Numbered from the stretch's first letter, positions 26,377 to 35,376 are shown. The stretch: 64,000 nt of DNA from Pseudomonas sp. DC1.2 (GCF_034351645.1 NZ_CP133782.1:2361001-2425000), one strand, 5' to 3'. Made by a program: numbers and translations. Notes: a model not told the origin generated them from the letters alone.

Positions 26377-27326
26377 TGGCCACCTCCGCCGAGACTGCGC
26401 AAAGTGATACGCGGGTTGAGCCAGGTGTAGGCCAGGTCCGAGAAAATTTTGGTGGCCCCCACCACCACGCCGCTGATCATCGCGCAGGCTTCGATCAGGT
26501 AGACGTCATGGTTCAGCGACGCGGTGTACAACAGTGAGCCGAAGCCTTTGTAGGCGAAGAACACCTCGACCACGATCACGTTCGACAGCAACCACGGGAT
26601 GTACAACATGATCACGGTGATCGGCGCGATCAGTACGTTGCGCAGCGCATGGCGCAGCACAATGCGTGTGGTTGACGCGCCTTTGAGGCGCGCGGTGCGG
26701 ATGTACGGGGCCTGCATCACTTCGACCATCGATGCCCGGGTGATCCGCGCCAGGTAACCGACACCGAACAGGCACAGCACCATCAGCGGCAGGGCCAGTT
26801 CCACCGGGTTGAAACCGTCGCTCATGCTGCTCACGCCCGGCAGCCAGTTGAGCCAGAACACGAAAATTGCCGAGACAAACACCGCACTGGCGAAGTCCGG
26901 AATCGAGGTGGTGACGATCGACAGAAACGACACCAGTCGATCCACCAGCGAGCCCTGGCGAATCCCCGCCAGAATGCCGAGTGTCAGGGCCACCGGCACC
27001 ATCACCAACAGGGCCAGCCCGGCGAGGATCAGGGTTTGCCCCAGGTTCGGCAGGAGTAAGTCGATCACCGGCTCACGAAAATGCACCGAGGTGCCCCAGT
27101 CGCCGCTGATAAAATCTTTCAGCCACACCAAGTAGCGCCAGACGAAGGGTTGGTTGTAACCGTGTTCCACCAGCCACGCGGCGCGCTGGTCGGCGGCGGA
27201 GTAGGGGCCGAGGACGTTGATCGCGACGTCCTCTATGTTCAGCTCCAGGGCCAGAAATACGATCACTGACACCGATAACAGGGTTGCCGCCAGCGCCAAT
27301 AATTTGCGCAACAGAAATTCAGCCAT
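26373..27326 (-). CDS. ABC importer permease (DppB type)
   Basis: 317 residues with six membrane helices. It has the DppB/OppB pattern: an N-terminal helix, a ~70-residue external segment, W-G-T-S-V-H-F-R-E-P-V, and the cytoplasmic loop beginning Y-I-R-T-A-R-L-K-G-A. It is co-translated with the DppC-like gene and lies 75 bases downstream of the binding-protein gene. Confidence 0.92.
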   Translation of the reverse strand: MAEFLLRKLLALAATLLSVSVIVFLALELNIEDVAINVLGPYSAADQRAAWLVEHGYNQPFVWRYLVWLKDFISGDWGTSVHFREPVIDLLLPNLGQTLILAGLALLVMVPVALTLGILAGIRQGSLVDRLVSFLSIVTTSIPDFASAVFVSAIFVFWLNWLPGVSSMSDGFNPVELALPLMVLCLFGVGYLARITRASMVEVMQAPYIRTARLKGASTTRIVLRHALRNVLIAPITVIMLYIPWLLSNVIVVEVFFAYKGFGSLLYTASLNHDVYLIEACAMISGVVVGATKIFSDLAYTWLNPRITLRSLGGGGQ

Positions 27327-27401
27327 GCTTGCACGCTCCGGCTTATCAAGGGATGTCGGCCCGCCGCACCGTGGTGGGCGAGCTCGTTCTGGGCGCTTGA
27401 A

Positions 27402-29036
27402 TCAGGCGCTCAACCAGACTTCATCCATTGGGTAGAAGTCTGAGGGGTGAACCTTGAACCCCTGGACTTTCTTGCTCGCTGCGGTGAACTTGTCGCCCCA
27501 GAACGGCTGCACCATGACGCAAGCATCCTGCAAAATCCGTTCGACGCTTTCCATGGCCACCGCCCTTTGCTTCGGGTCGATGATGCCCATGGCCGTGTCC
27601 AGCGCGGCGTCGAACGCCGGGTCGCTGTAGTGGCTCTCGTTCCAGGCGGCACCGCTGCGATACGCCAGTTCCAGCGACATCACGCCCAATGGGCGATGGG
27701 CCCAATACGTCAGGCTGAACGCCGCTTTGTCCCAAATTGGCCAATACTGGGTAGCCGGGATCACTTTGAGGTTGATGCGGATACCCGCTTCGGCGCAGTT
27801 CTGTTGCAGGATCTGCGCGCAATCCTGCTCATAGCGACCCTGGGTGTTGCCAACGATCAGGTCGATATCGATGCCGTTCGGATGACCCGCTTCAGCGAGG
27901 AGTTTCTTCGCCCCGGCCACGTCACGAGCACGTTTGGGCAGCGGGAAGTATTCCGGGTGCGACGGGGCGACGTGGTGGTCTTCGCCCAGGGTGCCCATGC
28001 CGCGATAGGCGATCTTGAGCATTTGTGCATTGTCGGCGCACAGCACCACCGCTTTGCGAATGCGCAGGTCGTCGAACGGTTTCTGGTCGCAGGCCATGCG
28101 CATGACGATGGTTTGTGCCGATTTGCAGGTCAGCAATTGTGCCCCCGGCAAACGCTTGGCCAGGTCGAGTTCAGCCACGGTCACTCGGTATAGCACGTCC
28201 ACTTGCCCGGCTTGCAACGCCGCGAGGTGGGTGGAAATGTCGGTGCCCATATCGACGTAACGCAGTTCGTCGAGGTTGGCCGGTTTACGCCAGTAATCGG
28301 CACGCTTGGCGAAGGTCGCCTGTTTGTTCACGGCGAACGAGACCAGTTTGAACGGCCCGGTGCCGAGCGGATTTTTTGCCCAGTCGTCACCGGCCTTGAA
28401 GCTGCGGTGAACGATGGCACACGTGAAAGCGTTGAGCATTTCCGGGATTGCCAGCATCGGGCGCTTGAGCACCAGGCGGAACTGGAAGTCGCCGACTTTT
28501 TCGAAGGCGGTGATGTCCTGGAACGCGGTGCGGTTGACCGACTTTGAATCTGCGGCAATCCAGCGCTGGATATTGTGCTCGACGTCTTCGACGTTGAAGG
28601 TGTCGCCGTTGCTCCACTTTACGTCTTGACGCAGGTTGAAGGTCCAGGTCTTGAGGTCTTCGGACGGTGTCCAGCTCTCGGCCAGGTAAGGGTGGGTGAT
28701 GTTGTCGGCGTCAACCCAGGTCAGGAACTCCAGGGAGTTGCGCAGCAGGTTCGAGGCTTCGATCCAGGTGATCAGCATCGGGTCCTGAATTTCCTGGATG
28801 GCGCAAGCGAATCGCAGGCTGCCACCCTGGCGAGGCGCGATGGCCTCAACCGCTTGGGCTGAATTGCCGAGCAGGGCGGAACCGAGAAACGTGCTGGCGC
28901 TGGCGACAGTAACGCCCAGCAGCGCGGCGGTACGCAGAAATTGCCTGCGGTTGATCTCGCCGCTTTTGACTTGGGTACACAGTTCATTTACGGCTGGATG
29001 GGGCAGGGAGCCGTCCAGGGTCATTAGCGCTTTCAT
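27402..29036 (-). CDS. ABC importer solute-binding protein, family 5 (Tat-exported)
   Basis: 544 residues. The signal region carries N-R-R-Q-F-L-R followed by a hydrophobic stretch and A-Q-A, a twin-arginine signal, so it is likely folded before export. The rest is a family 5 (DppA/OppA-like) binding protein, with the typical L-A-E-S-W and K-W-S-N-G-D-T-F segment. Family 5 members bind peptides, nickel, opines and other solutes, so the ligand is not settled. ATG 29036 is backed by GAGAGG; the longer frame to 29159 is rejected. It is the first gene of the importer set. Confidence 0.9.
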   Translation of the reverse strand: MKALMTLDGSLPHPAVNELCTQVKSGEINRRQFLRTAALLGVTVASASTFLGSALLGNSAQAVEAIAPRQGGSLRFACAIQEIQDPMLITWIEASNLLRNSLEFLTWVDADNITHPYLAESWTPSEDLKTWTFNLRQDVKWSNGDTFNVEDVEHNIQRWIAADSKSVNRTAFQDITAFEKVGDFQFRLVLKRPMLAIPEMLNAFTCAIVHRSFKAGDDWAKNPLGTGPFKLVSFAVNKQATFAKRADYWRKPANLDELRYVDMGTDISTHLAALQAGQVDVLYRVTVAELDLAKRLPGAQLLTCKSAQTIVMRMACDQKPFDDLRIRKAVVLCADNAQMLKIAYRGMGTLGEDHHVAPSHPEYFPLPKRARDVAGAKKLLAEAGHPNGIDIDLIVGNTQGRYEQDCAQILQQNCAEAGIRINLKVIPATQYWPIWDKAAFSLTYWAHRPLGVMSLELAYRSGAAWNESHYSDPAFDAALDTAMGIIDPKQRAVAMESVERILQDACVMVQPFWGDKFTAASKKVQGFKVHPSDFYPMDEVWLSA

Positions 29037-29495
29037 AAGCCTCTCCGGTACTTGCAAATATGCGTTTTTCGACTGGCCGCAAGGGGGGCGAGCGGCAGGC
29101 GCGGTCGGTTTTCGATGAACCGAAACTGTCAGAGGCAGGCGCCGCGAAGGCGCAGGCAAGACAGGCGTGAAGCCGGCAGCAGAACAAAGCGCAACGAAGT
29201 CAGGAGGACGTAAATGGCATAGGACATAGGGCAGCTCTCATGTTGTTTTTATTTGAGATGCTTGCAGTTTTGTCATCTGGACAACGATCGACAAACGATA
29301 AATTCAACGTTGAAACGTTCGATAAATGCATGTTACTGACCGCAACGATGGCTGCCGCTTGAGCTAGACAGGCCGGACTGATGAAGGCGCGAGTACAAAA
29401 TCCTGCGCAGTGGCCGCAAACGCCCCTTGTCCCGCAGAGGAACAAGGGGAAAAACGGACGGTGACGAAGGAGGTTACGACGCCGTCCGGGGCAAC
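29037..29495. other. Intergenic region upstream of binding-protein gene
   Basis: 459 bases between the M24 hydrolase and the importer genes, all on the minus strand. It probably contains a second promoter for the importer. The stretch 29290-29330 is AT-rich and holds the palindrome listed separately. No convincing gene was seen. Confidence 0.5.
29296..29327. promoter_or_regulatory. Candidate operator: palindrome with flanking direct repeats
   Basis: TTCAACGTTGAA at 29303-29314 is a perfect 12-base palindrome. CGATAAAT occurs on both sides, at 29296-29303 and 29320-29327. The site is about 270 bases upstream of the binding-protein start. The binding factor is unknown. Confidence 0.4.
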
Positions 29496-30722
29496 TCAGT
29501 GCGACATCAGGCGTGGGTCGAACGGATAGTCGGACAGCAACTCGATGCCGTTTTCGTGGATGTAGATCTGCTCTTCGAGCTTGACCCCTTCGCCGCCATC
29601 GTCGTGGCCGATGTAGCTCTCGACGCAGATGGTCATGCCGGCTTCGAACACGCCGTCGTAGCCCAGGGCGTCGATGTCTTCGCGATGCACCACGTAAGGG
29701 TATTCACCGGTCATGCCAACACCGTGCGCCAAGGCGAAATAACGGTTATTGGTGTAGTGCTCGGGGATCTTCCATGCCAATTCCGCGTACTCCTTGAAGC
29801 TGCGCCCGGCCTTGAGCATTTCCATATTGGTCTGCACTTGTTCGTAGGCCAGTTTGTACAGTTCCTGTTGCTTCGCGGTCGCGGCTTGTGCGCCGCAGAG
29901 GAAGGTGCGCGAGAAGTCTGCGTAGTAGCCGAAACGCCCGACCACATCGGTGTCCAGCGCCACTAGGTCACCGGCCTCGATCGGGCGGGTGCTGCATTCC
30001 TGGAACCATGGATTGGTGCGTGGGCCGGAGGACAGCAGGCGGGTTTCAACGTAGTCGCCATCGGTGGCTATCACGTGTTGGTGCAGGTGCGACCACAGTT
30101 CGTTTTCGCTGATGCCTGGCACCAATTTGCTTTCCATCAGGCGCACGCCGGCTTCGGTGGCGCGCAGGCTCGCGCGGATCATTTTCAGTTCGTTCGGCAC
30201 CTTGATACAGCGTGCGCGCTCCAGGGGCTCCTGAGCGTCGAAAATCTGATAGCCAAGTTTTTGCAGTTCAAACGCCGCCGCTGACGTGGCACTTTCGATG
30301 GCGATGCGTTTGCCGCCGCCACACTTGCGCACCAGTTCGTCGATTTCGCCGGCCCAGTCGGCGGTGACGTTCCCGAGGAAACTTTCACAGAAGTAGTAAG
30401 AAATCGCTTTGGCTGGACGTACTTCATCGACGGTGTTGAGCGTTTCCGCCAGGTGCAGACAGCCGCCGAACTCGAAGATCACCACCGGGCCTTCTGCCGG
30501 AATAAAGGCATAGCGCGCCGGGTTGCGCGCCGAGTACACCTGCATGTTGCGTGAGCCGGTGGCGTAGCGCATGTGGGTCGGGTCGAACAGCACGCAGGCG
30601 GCGTAGTCGCGTTTTTTCAGTTCGTTGCGCACTCGTTGTAAGCGGTCCAGCTGGATCTGCTGGATCTCGTCATACGTCGGTTCGCAGTCAGCGGGGTTAC
30701 GGTTTGGGCCGGACAGACTCAT
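29496..30722 (-). CDS. M24 family hydrolase, DddP-like
   Basis: 408 residues with an N-terminal creatinase-like domain and a C-terminal pita-bread M24 domain. Metal-binding residues are all present: Asp257 and Asp269 (L-D-T-D-V-V-G-R-F-G-Y-Y-A-D), His333 (A-H-G-V-G), Glu368 and Glu383; Asp259 is an extra one. E-T-R-L-L-S-S-G-P-R-T-N-P-W-F-Q-E-C resembles the DMSP lyase DddP as I recall it, but the DddP catalytic Asp (H-G-V-G-x-x-D) is Gly339 here. So it may be a peptidase or another hydrolase. GAGGA precedes ATG 30722. It lies between the oxygenase and the importer genes and is probably cytoplasmic. Confidence 0.82.
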   Translation of the reverse strand: MSLSGPNRNPADCEPTYDEIQQIQLDRLQRVRNELKKRDYAACVLFDPTHMRYATGSRNMQVYSARNPARYAFIPAEGPVVIFEFGGCLHLAETLNTVDEVRPAKAISYYFCESFLGNVTADWAGEIDELVRKCGGGKRIAIESATSAAAFELQKLGYQIFDAQEPLERARCIKVPNELKMIRASLRATEAGVRLMESKLVPGISENELWSHLHQHVIATDGDYVETRLLSSGPRTNPWFQECSTRPIEAGDLVALDTDVVGRFGYYADFSRTFLCGAQAATAKQQELYKLAYEQVQTNMEMLKAGRSFKEYAELAWKIPEHYTNNRYFALAHGVGMTGEYPYVVHREDIDALGYDGVFEAGMTICVESYIGHDDGGEGVKLEEQIYIHENGIELLSDYPFDPRLMSH

Positions 30723-30779
30723 GGGGTGTTCCTCGCAGGGCAAATACGGTTGTGTTTTTCTAATAGGTTTGAGGTTGAA

Positions 30780-31661
30780 TCAGTCGAGCAACTGGTCGCT
30801 GCGCACCCTGTTGCGTTCGGCTTGCAGATGGGCTTCGGACAGGCGTCCGTAAAGCTGTTTGGTGCGTTGGGCGCGGCCAATGATTCCGGGCTTTTCGGAG
30901 TAGGCGAAGATCGCCGTATTGCGTTCGGTGGCACCTTCGACGCGGGTCACCCGGTGTACCGAGAAGCGGCCCTTGAAGATTTGCAGGTCGCCGGGGCTTA
31001 GCTCCAGTTCCTGCACACGGCTACGGTCTTCACCGCGCACCACGTTGCCGACTGCCCCGAGGTTTTCCTGAGTACGCGAGCGGATCATCGGCGCGTATTC
31101 GAACAGGCCGCCGGCCTCGGGCTTCTGGGTCATCATGCTGACGATGAATTCGTTGGTGTCGAAGTGCCAGGGCTGCTCGGTGCCTTGCGGCATGACGTTG
31201 ATCACCAGCCCGGCGAACGGGTCGGCGTATTCGAAAATCTCCGGTTCGTTCAGGCAGGCGCCGATAAAGCGCTTCATCATCGGCGAGACGTACAGGCGAT
31301 GGATGATCGCGTCCGGCGCGATCATGTCGCGGGTCACGAAGCCGCTGGTGCGCTCCATGAACGTGCGCCGCGGATCATCCTGGGGCAGGGTGGTGTCGTC
31401 TTCGGTGAAGTAGGCGTTGACCTTACGTACCGAATAGAACGTCTTGCCCGACAGCGCCTGACCTTCGACGCGGGCCTGTTCCAGCGCCTCGGGCCGCAGG
31501 AAATTCTTCAACAGGCAGCAACCGTCCTCGGCCAGTTCGGCTCGGGCGTGCTCGATCAACGCCTGCAATCGGACATGGCCCGAATCATGTATGGGGTACA
31601 ACTCGGTATTAATGATGTCGCTGATATCGCCCACTTCGGCGTCGGCAAGTTGAAGACTCAT
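30780..31661 (-). CDS. 2-oxoglutarate/Fe(II)-dependent oxygenase, BesD/HalD-like
   Basis: 293 residues. The iron triad is W-H-F-D (His166, Asp168) and His236 in S-V-H-R-V-T; Arg247 is placed to bind 2-oxoglutarate. The segment following the first His (N-E-F-I-V-S-M-M, then P-E-A-G-G-L-F-E-Y) recalls the BesD/HalD family acting on free amino acids. True halogenases of that family replace the Asp by Gly or Ala; here it is Asp, which predicts hydroxylation. AGGAG precedes ATG 31661. It is divergent from the LysR gene and is the first gene of the block. Confidence 0.8.
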   Translation of the reverse strand: MSLQLADAEVGDISDIINTELYPIHDSGHVRLQALIEHARAELAEDGCCLLKNFLRPEALEQARVEGQALSGKTFYSVRKVNAYFTEDDTTLPQDDPRRTFMERTSGFVTRDMIAPDAIIHRLYVSPMMKRFIGACLNEPEIFEYADPFAGLVINVMPQGTEQPWHFDTNEFIVSMMTQKPEAGGLFEYAPMIRSRTQENLGAVGNVVRGEDRSRVQELELSPGDLQIFKGRFSVHRVTRVEGATERNTAIFAYSEKPGIIGRAQRTKQLYGRLSEAHLQAERNRVRSDQLLD

Positions 31662-31674
31662 GCAAGGCTCCTGG

Positions 31675-31801
31675 AACTATCAATAAGCGCTATTTTCGGG
31701 AGTGACTTAAACGGTGTTTTGCGTGGACTCGATAGTTGCTTAAAGAGGTGCGAAGTGGAAATTACAAGTTGTGATCGAATCAATCGGCAGGTGCGATAGT
31801 T
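31675..31801. promoter_or_regulatory. Divergent control region with repeated GATAGTT
   Basis: The 7-base motif GATAGTT occurs at 31731-31737 and 31795-31801 and, inverted as AACTATC, at 31675-31681. It lies within the 140-base gap between the oxygenase gene and the LysR gene. These could be LysR contact sites; the last copy touches the LysR start codon. Confidence 0.35.
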
Positions 31802-32713
31802 ATGTCAGGCGAACTGGATGGGACCTTACTTAAAGTGTTTGTCGCGATCATCGAATGTCACGGGTTTTCCGCGGCGGCCGAACGCCTGCATAAAACCCAA
31901 TCGACCATCAGCCAGAATTTGCAGCGCCTGGAAGACATCGTCGGTACACCGCTGGTGCACCGCACCAGTCGTTCGGTGAGCCTGACGGGTGCCGGCGAGA
32001 CTTTTCTGATTTATGCCCGGCAGATCCTCAAGCTTCATGTTGATGCGATCAACGCGGCCCACCTGCCTGCCCAAGTGTGCATTCATGTCGGCATGCCGGA
32101 GGATTACGCCCAATACTGCCTGGCGGGCGTACTCAGGGACTTCCAGACCCAGTTTGCGCAGGTGCGGCCGGATATTTGTTGCGAGATGTCCACCGCACTG
32201 GTCAGCCGTTTACAGCGTGGCGAACTGGATGTGGTATTGGGTGTTCAGCACGCCAATCTGCAACCCGGCGAATACCTGTGCGACGAACCGCTGGTGTGGG
32301 TGGCTGCCGAGGGTTGGGGCGCCGGCGAGCACTCCTCGGTGCCGTTGGCGGTGTACGCCGAGGGCTGTGCTTTTCGGGCCAATGCTGTGCAGGCGCTGGC
32401 GGCGGCCGGACGGCCGTGGCACGTGGTTTACACCAGCCAAAGTCCGCGCGGGATTGGTATTGCGATCGAGCAAGGGCAATCGGTGGGCGTCACCGCGCGG
32501 CGGCTGGTGCCGCCGGGGTGGCAGATTCTGGACGAGGCACAGGGCTTTCCTGCGATTGAGCCAGCGCGGTTGATGTTCTGGCGCTCTGCTCAATGCCAGG
32601 AGCAGGCGGTGGAAGCGCTGGTGGATATTTTCCGGCGCCAGTTGGGCAGTTCAGAGCGTTTGGACCCGCGCAGGCTCACGGCGTTGACGACGAGCCATCA
32701 GCCTCAGCAATAA
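31802..32713 (+). CDS. LysR-family transcriptional regulator
   Basis: 303 residues. The helix-turn-helix spans H-G-F-S-A-A-A-E-R-L-H-K-T-Q-S-T-I-S-Q-N-L, followed by a LysR effector-binding domain. It is transcribed away from the oxygenase/M24/importer block, the usual arrangement of a LysR activator with its target operon. Its 3' end overlaps the convergent MFS gene by 63 bases. Confidence 0.85.
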   Translation: MSGELDGTLLKVFVAIIECHGFSAAAERLHKTQSTISQNLQRLEDIVGTPLVHRTSRSVSLTGAGETFLIYARQILKLHVDAINAAHLPAQVCIHVGMPEDYAQYCLAGVLRDFQTQFAQVRPDICCEMSTALVSRLQRGELDVVLGVQHANLQPGEYLCDEPLVWVAAEGWGAGEHSSVPLAVYAEGCAFRANAVQALAAAGRPWHVVYTSQSPRGIGIAIEQGQSVGVTARRLVPPGWQILDEAQGFPAIEPARLMFWRSAQCQEQAVEALVDIFRRQLGSSERLDPRRLTALTTSHQPQQ

Positions 32714-33886
32714 CAGGCTGGCCGCTACCCAGCAGACGATCCAGCCATGCACCAGGGGAAACTGCCCGGTGGCTTGCAGTAGCGCGCCGCAAAGCCAGTT
32801 GGCGGTGGCGCTGCCAAGGCCATAGCCGACCATGCTCAAGCTCACCACTTGCAGGCTTTGCACCGGGTTCAATCGGGCGCTGAGGTAGGCGGCCATCAAG
32901 CCCCAAGCCGGAAAGTAGAACAGCGCGAACAGGCCGGCCGCCAGCCAGGTCAGGCTCAGGCTGGGTTGCCAAAGCACGGCCAGCATTGCTGCCCCGAAGG
33001 CGCTGATGCTCAACGCCATGACCCGTAGCGCCCCCCAGCGATCCGCCAACCAGCCCAGTAACAACCCCCCGACGATGCCGCCAGCGCCAATCAGCGTCCA
33101 CAACGACCCAGTGATCTGCGCGCTGGCCGCCAGTCGTTCGCTGGCAAAGGCCGAGAGGAAGTTCAGGAATGGTCCGCTGATTGCGCCAATAAACGCACTG
33201 AGCAATAAGATGTGCAGCGCGACCGGTTGTTCCAGGCACAGCCGCAGCCATTGTTTCAGGACTCGGCTTAACGAAGGCGCATGGCTGGGCTTGAGGCGTT
33301 GGTCTGTCGCCAGCGGGGCCAGAGCCCAGAACGTCAGCAGGGTGACGATCAGTGTCAGTCCGGCACAGATCAGCCAGAAGTGCATCAGGGAGATACCTTG
33401 CAACAGCGCAATCAACACACCGTTGAGGCAGATCGCAAACGCTGCGCCTGAAGAGGCCAGGCCCAGTACGCGACTGCGGTGGGAGGCCGGAATCACCTCG
33501 CTGGCCAGTGCTGCTATCGCATTCCAGTTCGACACGGCACAGGCCGAGACCAGCGCCAGACACAGTGCAAACGGCAACACCCATGGCGTCGCGACCGCCA
33601 ACGCCAGCAGCGCCGGGCTCAAGGCAATCGTCAGGCGCACCATGTTGCGTGGGCTGATCCACGCTGCCGCGATGCCGCTGACAATCGACGCCCCCATATA
33701 AAACAGTTGCAGCAGGGCAGCGATGACCGCGGCCTGGCTGTAACTCAGTTCAAACACCTGACGGATCTCGGGTAATAAAGCCGAATACAGGAAGATACTG
33801 AAACCGTGAGTGGTGGCATTGCACGCGGTAAAGATAATAGCCAATACGCCAACACTTCTTGTCGGTGAACTGATAGTTGTCGGCAT
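32651..33886 (-). CDS. MFS transporter
   Basis: 411 residues, twelve membrane segments. The D-R-W-G-A-L-R motif lies between helices 8 and 9 and there are long hydrophobic stretches throughout. ATG 33886 is preferred over a TTG at 33913. The substrate is unknown. Its tail overlaps the LysR tail, and it diverges from the LysR gene at 34271. Confidence 0.82.
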   Translation of the reverse strand: MPTTISSPTRSVGVLAIIFTACNATTHGFSIFLYSALLPEIRQVFELSYSQAAVIAALLQLFYMGASIVSGIAAAWISPRNMVRLTIALSPALLALAVATPWVLPFALCLALVSACAVSNWNAIAALASEVIPASHRSRVLGLASSGAAFAICLNGVLIALLQGISLMHFWLICAGLTLIVTLLTFWALAPLATDQRLKPSHAPSLSRVLKQWLRLCLEQPVALHILLLSAFIGAISGPFLNFLSAFASERLAASAQITGSLWTLIGAGGIVGGLLLGWLADRWGALRVMALSISAFGAAMLAVLWQPSLSLTWLAAGLFALFYFPAWGLMAAYLSARLNPVQSLQVVSLSMVGYGLGSATANWLCGALLQATGQFPLVHGWIVCWVAASLLLLRLMARRQRREPARVQTL

Positions 33887-34270
33887 GGGCTGGCTCAATA
33901 AAGTTAAAGGCAACAGGAGGGGGCGAAGTTGAGAATGTTCGCCCTATGTAAGTGCGTGGGTGCTTGCAGCTGTTTAATAAAAATCAGACTAGCGTTTATA
34001 ACTCGAAAACAGCCAGTGCTTAATTGTCATGAGTGAACGGCGAAATACTCATGCTATTTATTCATCAACGACAACGGGCACGTCAAAAACGACGCCCGTT
34101 GAGACTGCGACGATCAACTGTACGTGCAGGCTTGCTCGTTCCCACCCAAACCCCGAGGGTGCCAGGACAAAGAAATCGTCCTGCGCAGCACAAAAATGCA
34201 TGTTACTCAGGAAATTTTCTATAAGGCGTGGGATGCTTGGCGCTTGTCAGCCCTTGCGCGAGTTACCGTC
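33887..34270. other. Divergent intergenic region between MFS and LysR genes
   Basis: 384 bases. It holds an imperfect hairpin at 34072-34101 (CAACGGG/CCCGTTG, then CGTC/GACG around AAAAAC, with a 2-base bulge) and an AT-rich stretch near 33970-34000. No clear gene. Promoters for both flanking genes must lie here. Confidence 0.45.
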
Positions 34271-35203
34271 ATGAAACGCAAAATGCCCGCGCTCAATGCG
34301 CTCAAAGCTTTCGAAGTCGCCGGCAGTACGGGCAGCTTTACCAGGGCTGCCGAGCTGCTTAATGTCACTCAGAGTGCGGTCAGCCGACAGGTGCGTCAGC
34401 TCGAAGAACAACTGGGCGAGAACCTGCTGGAGCGTCGGCATCATCACCTCGAACTGACCAGCGCCGGCCGGGTGCTGCTGCGGGCATTGCATCAATCCTT
34501 CGACAAGATCGAGCTGACGGTGCGCAGCATTCAGCAAAAATCCCACGCCAATCGCCTGCACATCAACGCGCCGCCGACCTTTACCAGCCGCTGGTTGATG
34601 CCGCGCCTGGGACGTCTGCGCGATAAGCACCCGGAATTGGAACTGAGCATCACCACGCGCCTGCAAGACAGCCTGGCGGAGACGGGCACCCTGGATTGCG
34701 CAATTCGTTTCGGCGATGGCGAGTGGGACGGGCTGGACAGCTCGCTGTTGATCCAGGAACGGCACATCGCCGTGTGCGCGCCGTCCTTGTATGCGCGGGA
34801 ATGGAGCGAGCGCGGCATTGACCTTAATCGCCTGACGTTGCTGCATGTCCTGGCGCGGGAGGACCAGCGTTACCTGACGTGGAAGCACTGGTTGGACGCC
34901 GCGAAGATCAGCGGTGTCGATACCCAGGGCGGTTATGAATTCGACCTACTGGACCTGGCGATCCGCGCGGCCACCGATGGCTTGGGCATCACCATTGCCG
35001 ACTGGCACATGGTCGCCCCGGAGCTGGCCAGCGGGCAGTTGACCCAAGTGCTGAACGTGCATGTGGAAGGGCATCAATCCTATTGGCTGGTGACGCGGCC
35101 GGAGCAGACCTTGATGCCGCAATTGCAGGTGTTCAGTCAGTGGTTGCAGGAAGAAATCTGGCTGGCACAGCGGCAACTCGAACCCTCCACCGCCGCCAGC
35201 TAA
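34271..35203 (+). CDS. LysR-family regulator (GcvA type)
   Basis: 310 residues. Helix-turn-helix: S-F-T-R-A-A-E-L-L-N-V-T-Q-S-A-V-S-R-Q-V. The effector domain begins H-I-N-A-P-P-T-F-T-S-R-W-L-M-P-R-L, the GcvA-type pattern shared with the LysR at 21503. It directly precedes the aldehyde dehydrogenase-MFS-enolase-GMC set on the same strand and probably regulates it. ATG 34271 starts the conserved region. Confidence 0.85.
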   Translation: MKRKMPALNALKAFEVAGSTGSFTRAAELLNVTQSAVSRQVRQLEEQLGENLLERRHHHLELTSAGRVLLRALHQSFDKIELTVRSIQQKSHANRLHINAPPTFTSRWLMPRLGRLRDKHPELELSITTRLQDSLAETGTLDCAIRFGDGEWDGLDSSLLIQERHIAVCAPSLYAREWSERGIDLNRLTLLHVLAREDQRYLTWKHWLDAAKISGVDTQGGYEFDLLDLAIRAATDGLGITIADWHMVAPELASGQLTQVLNVHVEGHQSYWLVTRPEQTLMPQLQVFSQWLQEEIWLAQRQLEPSTAAS

Positions 35204-35217
35204 AGCCCGCATGACCT

Positions 35218-35248
35218 CTGTGGCAGCGAGCAGGCCCGCTCCCGCAGG
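35218..35248. repeat. Single REP-like element
   Basis: TGGCAGCGAGCAGGCCCGCTCCC just after the LysR gene matches the common Pseudomonas REP core. A partner is not obvious nearby. Confidence 0.45.
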
Positions 35249-35376
35249 GGGAAATGCGTTGCATGAGGAGTAACCTGCTTTTTTCGAATGTTCTGCCGCG
35301 CAATAAATCGTTTGTTCAACCCGTGCCGGATGCCAAGACTGCGGGAACTGGATAAAAACAACGATGGGCGATTCAC

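Noticed and set aside
32676..33662. 328-codon minus-strand frame overlapping the MFS gene
   Set aside because: Another frame of the same gene on the same strand; no membrane segments or motifs, whereas the MFS frame is clear.
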